Shown here piece by piece: positions 1-7,962 of a stretch of 64,000 nt of DNA. Position 1 is the stretch's first letter; each line of letters opens with the position of its first letter. Both the position numbers and the translations under genes were made by a program. The notes below the pieces were generated by a model, which saw only the letters and a program-made list of their open reading frames with translations, searched no databases and had not been told where the DNA came from. The stretch is from Bradyrhizobium sp. SSBR45G (lineage in GTDB: Bacteria; Pseudomonadota; Alphaproteobacteria; Rhizobiales; Xanthobacteraceae), in NCBI RefSeq assembly GCF_030159255.1, contig NZ_BSCT01000012.1, positions 105,251 through 169,250 on the forward strand, in the 5' to 3' direction.

Positions 1-40
1 CCGTCTTCAGCAGCGAAGAAATGGTAAGGCGGTTCAGCAT
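1..40 (-). CDS. Probable methyl-accepting chemotaxis protein, 5' end only
   Basis: Only the first 13 codons are inside the window. On the minus strand an ATG at 38-40 follows a good Shine-Dalgarno sequence (GGAG, spacing about 6) and reads MLNRLTISSLLKT. I recall this N-terminus, leading into a first membrane segment, from many Bradyrhizobium chemoreceptors, but that is memory of the family and not something the 13 residues prove. The rest lies to the left of the window. The start itself is well supported by the ribosome binding site. Confidence 0.45.
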   Translation of the reverse strand, partial: MLNRLTISSLLKT

Positions 41-209
41 GGTGATCTCCGATTCACTTCATTCGATCGCAAACCGGTAAAAATCTGGGTCAGGGCTCGA
101 TCCGTGAAACTACGGATCATTCCATGGGGAAAAGTTCCGGACATGGAACCAGCGGCGGACAAGCGGGTTAGCTTGGTCAACGCCAGCGCATCATCTCCAG
201 GGGTCATCC

Positions 210-365
210 ATGCTCATCAGTGCTCTCGTCACCTTTCTCGTCGTCATCCTGATCCTCTATCTGATCAACCTGCTGCCACTCGACGGCCGGGCCAAGCAGA
301 TCTGCCGCGTGGTCGTGATCGTGCTCGGCGTGATCTCGCTGCTGCGCTACATCGCGGTCATCTAA
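210..365 (+). CDS. Small membrane protein, 51 aa
   Basis: An ATG preceded by AGGGG at a normal distance opens a 51-codon frame. The product is almost entirely one or two hydrophobic segments: a stretch rich in V, L and I at about residues 4-22, a short polar turn (DGRAKQ), then a second hydrophobic stretch to the C-terminus. This resembles short two-helix membrane peptides of the Thivi_2564 type found in proteobacteria. No function is known. A bidirectional terminator follows 28 bases after the stop, which fits a real monocistronic gene. It would insert in the inner membrane. Confidence 0.7.
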   Translation: MLISALVTFLVVILILYLINLLPLDGRAKQICRVVVIVLGVISLLRYIAVI

Positions 366-393
366 TTTGGCATCATGTTACCTCCGTCTGATC

Positions 394-425
394 AAAAAAA
401 GCCCCGGTCGATCGCCGGGGCTTTT
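394..425. terminator. Bidirectional rho-independent terminator
   Basis: A run of A residues, a GC-rich stem (AGCCCCGG pairing with CCGGGGCT around a short loop), and a run of T residues. It can end transcription from both the small membrane protein gene on the plus strand and glcB on the minus strand, which converge here. Confidence 0.85.
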
Positions 426-430
426 CCTCC

Positions 431-2593
431 TCAGGCCTTCGCTTTCGCCTCGCGCCGCCGCGCGGTGAGGATGTACTCGGTGTAGCCGTTCGGCTGGGTG
501 CGGCCTTCGAACACGAGGTCGCAGGCTGCCTTGAACGCCACGCCATCGAAGGACGGCGCCATCGGCTGATAGAGCGCGTCGCCGGCGTTCTGCTTGTCGA
601 CGACGACAGCCATGCGCTTCAGCGAATCCATCACCTGCTCCTTGGTGACGACGCCATGATGCAGCCAGTTGGCGAGATGCTGGCTGGAGATGCGCAAGGT
701 GGCGCGATCTTCCATCAGACCGACGTCATGGATGTCAGGCACCTTTGAGCAGCCGACGCCCTGGTCGATCCAGCGCACGACATAGCCGAGAATGCCCTGG
801 CAGTTGTTGTCGATCTCCTGGCGGACGTCGTCCGGCGCCCAGTTCGACTGCGACACCGGGATGGTGAGGATGTCGCCGAGCTTGGCGCGCGGGCCGCCCT
901 TGGTGAGCTCGGCCTGGCGGGCGTGGACGTTGACCTGGTGATAGTGCAGGGCGTGCAGGGTCGCGGCGGTCGGCGACGGCACCCAGGCGGTGGTCGCGCC
1001 GGCCGAGGGATGGCCGATCTTCTGCGCCAGCATGTCGGCCATCTTGTCCGGCGCGGCCCACATGCCCTTGCCGATCTGGGCGTGGCCGGGCAGGCCGCAG
1101 GTCAGGCCGTTGTCGACGTTCCAGTCCTCATAGGCCTTGATCCAGGCCTGCGCCTTCATCTCGTTCTTGCGGATCATCGGACCCGCTTCCATAGAGGTAT
1201 GGATCTCGTCGCCGGTGCGGTCGAGGAAGCCGGTGTTGATGAAGACGATGCGCTTGGAGGCGGCCTGGATGCAGGCCTTGAGGTTGACCGTGGTACGGCG
1301 CTCCTCGTCCATGATGCCGACCTTCATGCTGTTCTCCGGCAGGCCGAGCAGTTTCTCGACCCGCGCAAACAGCTCGACCGTCAGCGCAACCTCGTCCGGG
1401 CCGTGCATCTTCGGCTTGACGATGTAGATCGAGCCGGTGCGGCTGTTCCTGACCTTGGAGTTGCCCTTGAGGTCATGGATCGCCAGCAGGCCGGTCACAG
1501 CGGCGTCGAGAATGCCTTCCGGCACCTCCTGGCCATCGGCGCCGAGCACGGCGTCGGTGAACATGTGATGCCCGCAATTGCGGATCAGCAGCAGGCTGCG
1601 GCCATGCAGGGTCAGCTTGCCGCCGGACGGCGTGGTGTAGCTGCGGTCGCTGTTGAGCGCGCGCGTCAGCGTCTTGCCGCCCTTCTCGAAATCGGCCGAC
1701 AAGGTGCCGTTCATCAGGCCCAGGGTGTTGCGGTAGACCAGCACCTTGTCCTCGGCGTCGACGGCGGCGACCGAGTCCTCCATGTCGAGAATGGTCGAGA
1801 CGGCCGACTCCAGGATCATGTCGGAGACGCCGGCCGGATCGTCCTTGCCGATGACGTGGCTGCGGTCGATCACGACCTCGACGTGCAGGCCGTTGTTGCC
1901 GAGCAGGATCACGGAGGGGGCGTCAGCCGAACCCTGGTAGCCGGCGAATTGCGCGGCGTCCTTCAGCGCGGTGGCGTTGCCGCTCTTCAGCTTGGCCGAG
2001 AGCTGGCCGGCGATGACGCTGTAGGCGGTGACGTCGGTGTGGCTGCCGGTGGCCAGCGGAACGGCGGTATCGAGAAACGCCTTGGCCTTGGCGATCACCT
2101 TGTCGCCCCTAGCCTTGTTGTAGCCACGGCCGCCCTCGCTCGGGTCATGCGGGATGGCGTCGGTGCCGTAGAAGGCGTCGTAGAGCGAGCCCCAGCGCGC
2201 ATTCGCGGCGTTCAGCGCGTAGCGGGCGTTGGTCAGCGGCACCACCAGCTGCGGGCCGCAGATCTGGCCGATTTCCTCGTCGACCTGGGCGGTCTCGACC
2301 TCATGGGTCGCCGGCTCGGGCAGCAGGTAGCCGATCTCCTTCAAAAACGCCGTGTAGGCGCCGAGGTCGAACGCCTTGCCCTTGTTGGCGAGGTGCCAGG
2401 CGTCGATCTTGTCCTGCAGCGCGTCGCGGACCGCGAGCAGCTCGCGATTCCTGGGGGCGAGATCGCGCAGGATGGCGGCAACGCCGGCCCAGAACGCGTC
2501 CGGATCGATCCCGGTCTTCGGCGCCGCCTCCTTGGCGATGAAGTCTAACAAAACCGGGGCGATCTTCAGTCCATGGGCGTCGATACGGGTCAT
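431..2593 (-). CDS. glcB: Malate synthase G
   Basis: Cytoplasmic glyoxylate-cycle enzyme condensing glyoxylate with acetyl-CoA to malate, needed for growth on C2 compounds and fatty acids. The 720-residue product has the length of the monomeric G isoform (about 720) rather than isoform A. It carries the conserved block MDEERRTTVNLKACI in the barrel, plus the TSMEAGPM and WVPSPTAATLHALHYH segments typical of this family. The chosen start gives MTRIDAHGLKIAPVL; an upstream in-frame ATG at 2704 would add 37 residues with a low-complexity, repeat-like character and is rejected. No isocitrate lyase lies in the window, so the partner of the glyoxylate shunt is elsewhere. Confidence 0.96.
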   Translation of the reverse strand: MTRIDAHGLKIAPVLLDFIAKEAAPKTGIDPDAFWAGVAAILRDLAPRNRELLAVRDALQDKIDAWHLANKGKAFDLGAYTAFLKEIGYLLPEPATHEVETAQVDEEIGQICGPQLVVPLTNARYALNAANARWGSLYDAFYGTDAIPHDPSEGGRGYNKARGDKVIAKAKAFLDTAVPLATGSHTDVTAYSVIAGQLSAKLKSGNATALKDAAQFAGYQGSADAPSVILLGNNGLHVEVVIDRSHVIGKDDPAGVSDMILESAVSTILDMEDSVAAVDAEDKVLVYRNTLGLMNGTLSADFEKGGKTLTRALNSDRSYTTPSGGKLTLHGRSLLLIRNCGHHMFTDAVLGADGQEVPEGILDAAVTGLLAIHDLKGNSKVRNSRTGSIYIVKPKMHGPDEVALTVELFARVEKLLGLPENSMKVGIMDEERRTTVNLKACIQAASKRIVFINTGFLDRTGDEIHTSMEAGPMIRKNEMKAQAWIKAYEDWNVDNGLTCGLPGHAQIGKGMWAAPDKMADMLAQKIGHPSAGATTAWVPSPTAATLHALHYHQVNVHARQAELTKGGPRAKLGDILTIPVSQSNWAPDDVRQEIDNNCQGILGYVVRWIDQGVGCSKVPDIHDVGLMEDRATLRISSQHLANWLHHGVVTKEQVMDSLKRMAVVVDKQNAGDALYQPMAPSFDGVAFKAACDLVFEGRTQPNGYTEYILTARRREAKAKA

Positions 2594-2831
2594 GATGAGA
2601 CGTTTCTCTCGAATAAGGGCGACGTTGCGCGAGCTCTGGGCATGCCGAAATGGCCGCCTCCGGGGCGGCTTGTGCAGTGCATTTAACGTGAAAGCCGGGG
2701 CCAAGGAAGGGGGGAGGGGTATCGCAGTTGGTCGGGGGTGGGGTGGTGGTTCCGAAGGCGGTCGGGGCCGAAGCCGCTTCCCGGACCCCGCTCATCGCCT
2801 GTCGACCCAGGGCACGCGCCCCAAACTCCGC

Positions 2832-2917
2832 CGTCATTGCGAGGAGCGAAGCGACGAAGCAATCCAGGCTGCCTCCGCGGAGACAGTCTGGATTGCTTCG
2901 CATCGCTCGCAATGACG
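2832..2917. repeat. 86-bp palindromic intergenic repeat (REP-like)
   Basis: Nested inverted repeats fold the whole element into one long hairpin. The outer arms CGTCATTGCGAG and CTCGCAATGACG are perfect over 12 bp; inner arms around CGAAGCAATCCAG are perfect over 13 bp. It lies in the 980-bp gap upstream of glcB. I recall very similar elements scattered in Bradyrhizobiaceae genomes, which is knowledge from memory, not from this window. Confidence 0.85.
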
Positions 2918-3049
2918 CCCGAGTTTGCAACTCGTTGCCCATCTTAGATCATGCCTTCGCGGACAATCGCCGGCGTTCTCGCGGCGCCTGATCGCGTCCG
3001 AGCTTTGCTATTTGCCGCCTCTCAAAAACGAGAGGCGCAGGGAAGGCCG

Positions 3050-3480
3050 GGTGCAGGCTGCACCCATGGCCCGCCTGCAGAAAAAAATGCAGGCGGCAGT
3101 CACCACAGGTACGAGCCGGACATCCGGCCTCCCCTGCGCGATGGATTTACGGTTGCTCCGTGGTCTCCCCGGTGCGCCGGGCTTTCTGGTCACCGTTGCC
3201 CGCGCGACGCGTCAGCGTCGTCACGAACGTGGCATCAGCGTCGGGATGCCAGGACCCCACGGCTTGGCCGTGCGCCTCGGGACTGTCCGTCGACATGATC
3301 GCTCACGCCGCAGCCCAAAGCGCCCACCGCATCCCGCACCCGACGTCCGTGACGGTCGCGAACTGTCCCTCGTGTGGGACGGGATGCGTAGAGATAAGCA
3401 TGATTTCCGAAAAAAAGAAAGAGAATTATTTTGCGCCGGGGACTGGACAGGGTGGATCAGGTTGAGGCGGAACGTGTATT
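3050..3480. repeat. Probable dispersed intergenic element with pseudo-coding frames
   Basis: This gene-less stretch can be read as an open frame giving phrases such as RGLPGAPGFLVTVA, SGPHG-like and KKERELFCAGDWTG. Closely similar phrases recur, from memory, as short hypothetical proteins all over Bradyrhizobium genomes, often in several frames. The codon pattern is poor, there is no convincing ribosome binding site, and the sequence is less GC-skewed at third positions than neighbouring genes. I therefore read it as a non-coding or formerly coding dispersed repeat rather than a gene. Boundaries are approximate. Confidence 0.5.
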
Positions 3481-3571
3481 CGGGTTTTCCGCGAAGAGGG
3501 ATTCGTGCACGTGACCTGGACTAAGGACTTTTCAGCAGCGCTCGCTTGCGCATCAAATGTGAGAGCCTTTC

Positions 3572-4045
3572 ATGCCTGAACTTGCCATCGAAAGGTTGGT
3601 CGTGGGGCTTGCCGGAGCCGTTGCAACGGACGACGACGTTCGCATGTTGACCTCGCGACTTGGCAGTCGACTGACGCCGGATTGGCTTCTCTCCCTGGTC
3701 AGAACGTATGCTTTGGCTGGACAATGTTTCGACTTGCCGAGCGATGCCGATGTGTCCGGTCTTGGAGTGGCGCTCATCTGGCTGACACCGAGGCAGATCG
3801 CTTCTGAGGCGACCGAAAGCGAGCCGGGAATGTCGGTTGCCCCACTCGGCTTCATTCCGATCGGCGCTTGTGCCTATGGATCAGGCGATCCCTATTTTCT
3901 CGATCTCCGCCCAGGTGCCGCCGATCCGCCCCTGGTGCGGGTTCCTCATGACTTCGCTGTTGAGCAGCAGTACCCGCTGGGTCGTATTGAGGTCGTGACC
4001 GGAACGTTGAGCGGATTCTTCGCCAAGGCAAGCCTGTCCGTTTGA
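3572..4045 (+). CDS. SMI1/KNR4 (SUKH)-like protein
   Basis: A 157-residue soluble protein without signal peptide or membrane segment. The C-terminal half has the SUKH signature pattern: a hydrophobic strand (FIPIGACAYGSG) followed by DPYFLDLRPG, then a strand leading to PHDFAVEQQYPLG and a final amphipathic helix. In the SUKH superfamily such proteins are often immunity factors against polymorphic or contact-dependent toxins, although many stand alone with unknown role. No toxin gene with a recognisable nuclease or deaminase domain lies beside it, so function is open. Upstream lies a repeat element, downstream a convergent gene, so it is probably transcribed alone. Confidence 0.55.
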   Translation: MPELAIERLVVGLAGAVATDDDVRMLTSRLGSRLTPDWLLSLVRTYALAGQCFDLPSDADVSGLGVALIWLTPRQIASEATESEPGMSVAPLGFIPIGACAYGSGDPYFLDLRPGAADPPLVRVPHDFAVEQQYPLGRIEVVTGTLSGFFAKASLSV

Positions 4046-4104
4046 CATGGGCAGGGCGGGCAACGGGGCGCCGGCGCGTCGCGCGGGAGCGGCGTGCCCC
4101 AATG

Positions 4105-4749
4105 TCAAAGATCATACGCCGCATGATCCCGCGCCAAGGCGCGGAACGTCCTGACGGTCGACGGCTTCACCAGGGTCGATAGCCTCGTTCCGCAATAGGG
4201 ACAGAATTGGATTTGGACCGCGGCGGCAAGGGTCACGTTTCCGGCAGTGCCGAGCGGCCTCGGATGCTCTGTCAAGGTCCGCATGTCTTCCGGCGAGACG
4301 GCACGAAATTGCAGATGGAAGACGAAGCCGCCGGGCCGTTCGGAGACGACCACGCCAGCGCCTCTCTGACCTGCGTCTGCAACCAGTTTGTCGAATCCGG
4401 CACAGCAGACCTTCGACGTCACGTCGTGGGGCCAGCGCTTCTGTCTTGCGGCGTCGACGAGTGTTGCGATCGTCAGCGGCTGGCGGGGACGGCGCACGCG
4501 CAGAACAGTCCGGACGAGCCCAATCAAGGACAGGCCTTCCGGTCCGAAATGGCGGGCGAACGCGAAGCCGGACATGTCGACGTCGAATGCGCGCGCAAAC
4601 GCGCGCATGAACTCGTGCGCATCGTCGCCGTCGAGGCCGAGGCCTCGGGCGATGTCGGTCTGTTCGGACAGTTCTACGCGCGCTCCGGTCTGCGCCGCGA
4701 CAAAATGTAGAACGCGCTGATGGAGAGGGTCTGAGAGCAGCGGCGTCAT
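4105..4749 (-). CDS. DUF1493-like domain fused to a C-terminal CPYC zinc-ribbon domain
   Basis: Product of 214 residues from the internal ATG at 4749, which has GGACGG upstream; a longer start at 4788 would add 13 residues. The first 100 residues resemble DUF1493, an acyl-carrier-protein-like fold, with the pattern TDIARGLGLDGDDA then an acidic/aromatic helix and a PLTIATLVDAA segment. The remainder is a separate domain ending in FCPYCGTRL, a half zinc ribbon seen in small hypothetical proteins. No catalytic residues are evident. It lies 70 bases downstream of a two-TM protein on the same strand, suggesting a short operon. Function unknown; an accessory role near the SUKH gene is only inference. 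Confidence 0.5.
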   Translation of the reverse strand: MTPLLSDPLHQRVLHFVAAQTGARVELSEQTDIARGLGLDGDDAHEFMRAFARAFDVDMSGFAFARHFGPEGLSLIGLVRTVLRVRRPRQPLTIATLVDAARQKRWPHDVTSKVCCAGFDKLVADAGQRGAGVVVSERPGGFVFHLQFRAVSPEDMRTLTEHPRPLGTAGNVTLAAAVQIQFCPYCGTRLSTLVKPSTVRTFRALARDHAAYDL

Positions 4750-4819
4750 CTCATTTCCGTCCGGCCCGCTGCCGAGCGCGAGCGACAATGTCGCTTCGCT
4801 TCGCCTTCGACAACGGAGC

Positions 4820-5296
4820 CTAAGCCCAAGCCATGCCGGTCACGATGGCTGGATCGTCGCCGTCCTTATTGGATGCCTCGGTCGCCCGCCTCTGGATCCT
4901 CGCGCCGCGTGCGCGCCGATGTCGAGCATCCAGGCGTCTCGCCACGGTCATGAAGCCGTTCGTCACACGCCCGAGCCGCGCGATGGCCTGTCTGATGACG
5001 AACAGGATCGTCGTGACGCGGCTGAGGATGCCGAGCAAGAGCAGGACCGAGTAGACATCGATATAGGCCAGGATGTCGCCGACGAGCATCAATTCGGGCG
5101 GGATCGGGATGCTGTGATAGTAAGCCAGGCCAAGGATGATGACCGGCAGGAACGCGATGATCCGCCGCAACGTCAGCCGGTCCAGGAAGGCGGCCAGCTG
5201 GACGACGAAAACGTCCCACAACCAGTCGCCGAGGAGGGCGGGCTTGTCGATCGTCCATCTCCGCCATAGCGTTTTCCACATCGATCCGCTCCGCAT
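4820..5296 (-). CDS. Hypothetical two-TM membrane protein
   Basis: A 158-residue protein with two hydrophobic segments (about residues 45-62 and 72-95) and a strongly basic C-terminal tail rich in arginine (ARRLDARHRRARG). I do not recognise a family. An internal ATG at residue 6 (MWKTLW) is an alternative start. The gene starts just downstream of the stub of a toxin gene, so its 5' boundary may coincide with a deletion or insertion junction. It is followed by the DUF1493-like gene on the same strand. Confidence 0.5.
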   Translation of the reverse strand: MRSGSMWKTLWRRWTIDKPALLGDWLWDVFVVQLAAFLDRLTLRRIIAFLPVIILGLAYYHSIPIPPELMLVGDILAYIDVYSVLLLLGILSRVTTILFVIRQAIARLGRVTNGFMTVARRLDARHRRARGARIQRRATEASNKDGDDPAIVTGMAWA

Positions 5297-5307
5297 GCGA
5301 GGCCCGC

Positions 5308-5361
5308 TTCCGGCAGCAGGTCATCGGCCGCCCAGAATCTCGGAGATGCGAACTGTGTCAC
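5308..5361 (-). pseudogene. RelE/ParE-type toxin remnant, 5' stub
   Basis: A GTG overlaps the antitoxin stop codon in the form GTGA, the usual coupling of this toxin-antitoxin class. It opens a frame reading MTQFASPRFWAADDLLPE, which matches the usual start of RelE-like toxins of this family (pattern M-x-x-FASP-x-FW-x-x-x-x-x-LP). After about 18 codons the similarity stops and the frame runs into the upstream region of the membrane protein gene. The catalytic part of the toxin is missing, so this is a truncated remnant. Confidence 0.6.
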
Positions 5362-5558
5362 AGTTGCCGGGAGCGGCCGGCCCGGTGCGACAATACAGCC
5401 TCGTCTGCCAACGCGTCGAGTCTTCCGCCCCGCGCATCACGCTCGATCGCAGCATCGAATGACGCAGCATCGAACCGTTCGAACCACGCGCGAAAGCGCG
5501 CAAGCTCGTCCGGAGTGAGCTGCTGCACGGCGTTCTCGATCTCTTCGGCTGTTGTCAT
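5358..5558 (-). CDS. Antitoxin of a RelE/ParE-type toxin-antitoxin pair (toxin lost)
   Basis: A 66-residue protein starting MTTAEEIENAVQQLTPDELARF, with the helical AIERDARGGRLDALADEA segment and a basic tail. This is the layout of small antitoxins that pair with RelE/ParE-like toxins: an N-terminal helical part followed by a toxin-wrapping C-terminus. The start at 5558 was preferred over an ATG 15 codons upstream because the homology begins here. The expected toxin begins at the overlapping GTG but is broken after about 18 codons, leaving a solitary antitoxin. It could still act as an anti-addiction factor against related toxins, which is inference. Confidence 0.7.
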   Translation of the reverse strand: MTTAEEIENAVQQLTPDELARFRAWFERFDAASFDAAIERDARGGRLDALADEAVLSHRAGRSRQL

Positions 5559-5729
5559 GATCGAAAATATAACATTAAACGGCGGCGGCATAGCTGGTGG
5601 CAAACGGCCGTCGGCCCCCTAGCGCAGCGGCAGCCACGCGGCGGACCGCGCACACCATGCTTGATCTGTTCGATATGGTGGGCACGCGCCCCTCCGACGA
5701 CGCTTGGCTCACCCGCCATGATGGCGCTG

Positions 5730-6503
5730 CTACAACGCCCCCGACGTGACCAACCCAAACTTCAGCCATGCCGACGGCGGGACATCGGTGGGACGATGGC
5801 GATCGGCCCAGTTGCGGTCGACGATGTCGAGCAGCGCGGGGTCGATGCCCATCTCGCGCAGATAGAGCCGGGCCTGTCCGCCGTAATAGGTCGTCAGGCC
5901 GGCGCGATGCTCGGCGGAGACGTTCGGTGCCAGCCGGTTGCGGATCTCCATGCCGACCAGCTCGACATGTGCGTCCGCCGGCAGGCTGCGGTGCACGCCA
6001 CCGGCCAGCATCAGCACGCAGGGCGTGTCGCACAGCATCCGCGACGCATCGAGCTTGGCGTCGAATGGACCACCCGCGCGCTTCAGCGCGACGCAATCGG
6101 CTTGCGGCTTGTCGCGACAGGCGTCGACCAGCGTGCGTCCGGGGCTGGCATCGAGCCCGCGGTCGCGCAGGATTCGGCCCATGCTGACGGCGACATTGAG
6201 ATTGGCCTCGCCGCGGGTGTTGATGATGATTGGCAGCTTGCGGCCGGATTGGCGGTCGAGGATCGCGATCAGGCGCTTGAAGGTGTCGAACTGGATCGTG
6301 CCCTCGGCCGCGATCCAGTCGGCGCAGCCGGGACCGCAGGAATCGGGCGCGCCATGGGCGACGTAGAAGATCATCGCATCAGGAAGCGTACCGAATTCGG
6401 CGATCGGCGGCGGTGGCGTGGTTGACGGCTGAGCCCCGGCCTGACCGGTCCCGATGATCATCATCATGACGATCAGTACGGCTTGAAACGGCCTCGCAGT
6501 CAT
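5730..6503 (-). CDS. Secreted conserved protein, COG3904-like (ClpP-fold)
   Basis: Starts at the ATG with a GGGGGG ribosome binding site about eight bases upstream; GTG and ATG codons two to three residues earlier are alternatives. A signal peptide (about residues 1-21, ending AGA) precedes a domain with DSCGPGCADWIAAEG, INTRGEANLNVAVSMGR and CDTPCVLMLAGG. These match the pattern of predicted periplasmic COG3904 proteins, which have a ClpP/crotonase-like fold in which a small residue, Ser or Cys follows the second block. Here the position around CVLMLAGG lacks an obvious serine nucleophile. Role unknown; periplasmic location is likely. Confidence 0.6.
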   Translation of the reverse strand: MTARPFQAVLIVMMMIIGTGQAGAQPSTTPPPPIAEFGTLPDAMIFYVAHGAPDSCGPGCADWIAAEGTIQFDTFKRLIAILDRQSGRKLPIIINTRGEANLNVAVSMGRILRDRGLDASPGRTLVDACRDKPQADCVALKRAGGPFDAKLDASRMLCDTPCVLMLAGGVHRSLPADAHVELVGMEIRNRLAPNVSAEHRAGLTTYYGGQARLYLREMGIDPALLDIVDRNWADRHRPTDVPPSAWLKFGLVTSGAL

Positions 6504-6720
6504 CGGCATCACCCCCCAGCAACCCCGCGCGGATTGTCACCGGGAGGGCGTAGTTGTGCAAGGGGGAGCATGCACGCGGGTGTCGCCACGCCAGCGCCAC
6601 AGGCAGGTCGCGCGTTCGTCGTCCGCCATGCCGGCAGCCTCCGACGTCCGTTGCGCGGTGATCGGCTCACTCGGCAGGACGGCACGCGATCCTCGACCGT
6701 GGCTGGGGTCACACAAGGCC

Positions 6721-6795
6721 AAGCCGTTGATCATCAAGCCGTTGATCATCAAGCGGTGGATCATCAAGCCATCGATCATCAGGTGATCGATCGTC
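6721..6795. repeat. 15-bp tandem repeat, four clean copies plus a degenerate fifth
   Basis: Four consecutive 15-base units with the consensus AAGCCGTTGATCATC occupy 6721-6780, with a degraded fifth copy to 6795. Because the unit is a multiple of three it gives repeated open frames on both strands, but no credible gene start accompanies them. The array lies in a 430-base gap between the secreted COG3904-like gene and the cytochrome gene; apart from it I see no feature in this gap. The unit contains the palindrome TGATCA. Confidence 0.85.
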
Positions 6796-6936
6796 CTGCG
6801 ATCGCAGCCGGCTCGCACGGACCGTGCATCATGCAGGACGCACTCGTGTCGATTCATTGCCCCTGCACAGTCCCACTTCGGACGTAAAGGCTACAGATAA
6901 CGATTTGCATCTACAGGGTGTCGGGGAGACGGGGTG

Positions 6937-7962
6937 ATGTCGTTCGCTGGGCTCAAGTCAGTCGTCCTGTGCCTGAGCCTGCTCGCCTTGCCCGCGCTCG
7001 CCGCAGACCAGTCGACGCGGCCGCATCTTCATGCGGCGTCCAGCAAACCGACGATGCTGCAGATGCTGCTGGCGTCATGGAGGCCGAAGCCCGCGCAGAC
7101 GGTGATGATGCATCGGAAGCCGCCGGCCAGGCATCTGTCGATGCGGAAGCACGGGGTCCGGCACGCGGCCGTCGTGGCACGAAAGCCGAAGGCGCCGCCA
7201 GCGCCTGTCGCGACCGAGACGCCGGTGCCGGTGGCGGCGCCCTCCACGGTTGGAGCCGCGATGACGGCGCCGGCCACGCTGTCCGAAGCGGAGCTCGCCG
7301 CCAAGGGGCTGGAGCTGTTCAACGACACGGGTCTCTCGGGCGGCAACAAGGCGTCCTGCGCCACCTGCCACTTCTCGACCGGGCACACCAACAACAAGAC
7401 CTATGTCGGCCTCGACGTGGTCGCCGACGGCGATCCCAATGGCCGCAACACGCCGACCCTGTGGGGCGTCGGCGAGCGCTCGGTGTTCGGCTGGCAGGGC
7501 CAGGCGGCGACGCTCGAGGACAGCATCCGCGGCATCATCGTCAACCGCATGAAGGGGCCGGAGCCGTCGAAGGAGACCTTGGCGGCGCTGATCGCCTATG
7601 TCCGCACGCTGAACTATCCGGCCAACTGGCAGGTCAATGAGGACGGCTCGCCGCGGCCCGACGCGAGCGCGGCCGTGAAGCGCGGCTTCGAGCTCTATAC
7701 CGGCGATGGCGGCTGCGGCACCTGCCACCAGCTGCCGACCTTCGACAAGAAGAGCCGCGACGACATCGGCACCGGCGGCAAGTTCAAGGTGCCGACCCTG
7801 CATGCGGTCGCGTCGACCGCGCCGTATTTCCACGACGGCCGCACGGCCTCGCTGCGCGAGGCGGTCAAGATGATGTGGGAGGTCTATGCCAAGAAGATGG
7901 AGTCGCGGCTGCCGACCGACGCCGAGCTCGACGATCTCACCGCCTATGTCGGTGCGCTGTAG
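6937..7962 (+). CDS. Di-heme c-type cytochrome, cytochrome c peroxidase/MauG-like
   Basis: Secreted electron-transfer protein of about 341 residues. A signal peptide ends near LPALAA. Residues about 25-110 form an unusual linker rich in His, Met, Lys, Pro and Ala. The C-terminal region carries two heme-binding motifs, CATCH and CGTCH, spaced about 130 residues apart, and the segment APYFHDGRTASLREAV typical of di-heme peroxidase relatives. The protein should sit in the periplasm and accept electrons or reduce peroxide; substrate unknown. A GTG directly precedes the ATG; the ATG is chosen because of GGAGACGGGG upstream. It appears monocistronic. Confidence 0.8.
   Translation: MSFAGLKSVVLCLSLLALPALAADQSTRPHLHAASSKPTMLQMLLASWRPKPAQTVMMHRKPPARHLSMRKHGVRHAAVVARKPKAPPAPVATETPVPVAAPSTVGAAMTAPATLSEAELAAKGLELFNDTGLSGGNKASCATCHFSTGHTNNKTYVGLDVVADGDPNGRNTPTLWGVGERSVFGWQGQAATLEDSIRGIIVNRMKGPEPSKETLAALIAYVRTLNYPANWQVNEDGSPRPDASAAVKRGFELYTGDGGCGTCHQLPTFDKKSRDDIGTGGKFKVPTLHAVASTAPYFHDGRTASLREAVKMMWEVYAKKMESRLPTDAELDDLTAYVGAL

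Noticed and set aside
923..2548. Long open frame of 541 codons on the plus strand opposite glcB
   Set aside because: It is antisense to a well-conserved gene, has high-GC artefact composition (rich in R, G, V, H, Q) and no ribosome binding site or family resemblance.
2925..3524. Possible 199-residue protein in the region after the 86-bp palindrome
   Set aside because: No ribosome binding site, odd composition, similar phrases in more than one frame; treated as a dispersed repeat.
6721..6795. CRISPR array
   Set aside because: Units are only 15 bases and contiguous, with no spacers and no cas genes.
6483..6887. Possible protein with VDHQA repeats
   Set aside because: The repeats come from the 15-bp tandem DNA array, and the start overlaps the divergent gene's leader; no homology is seen.
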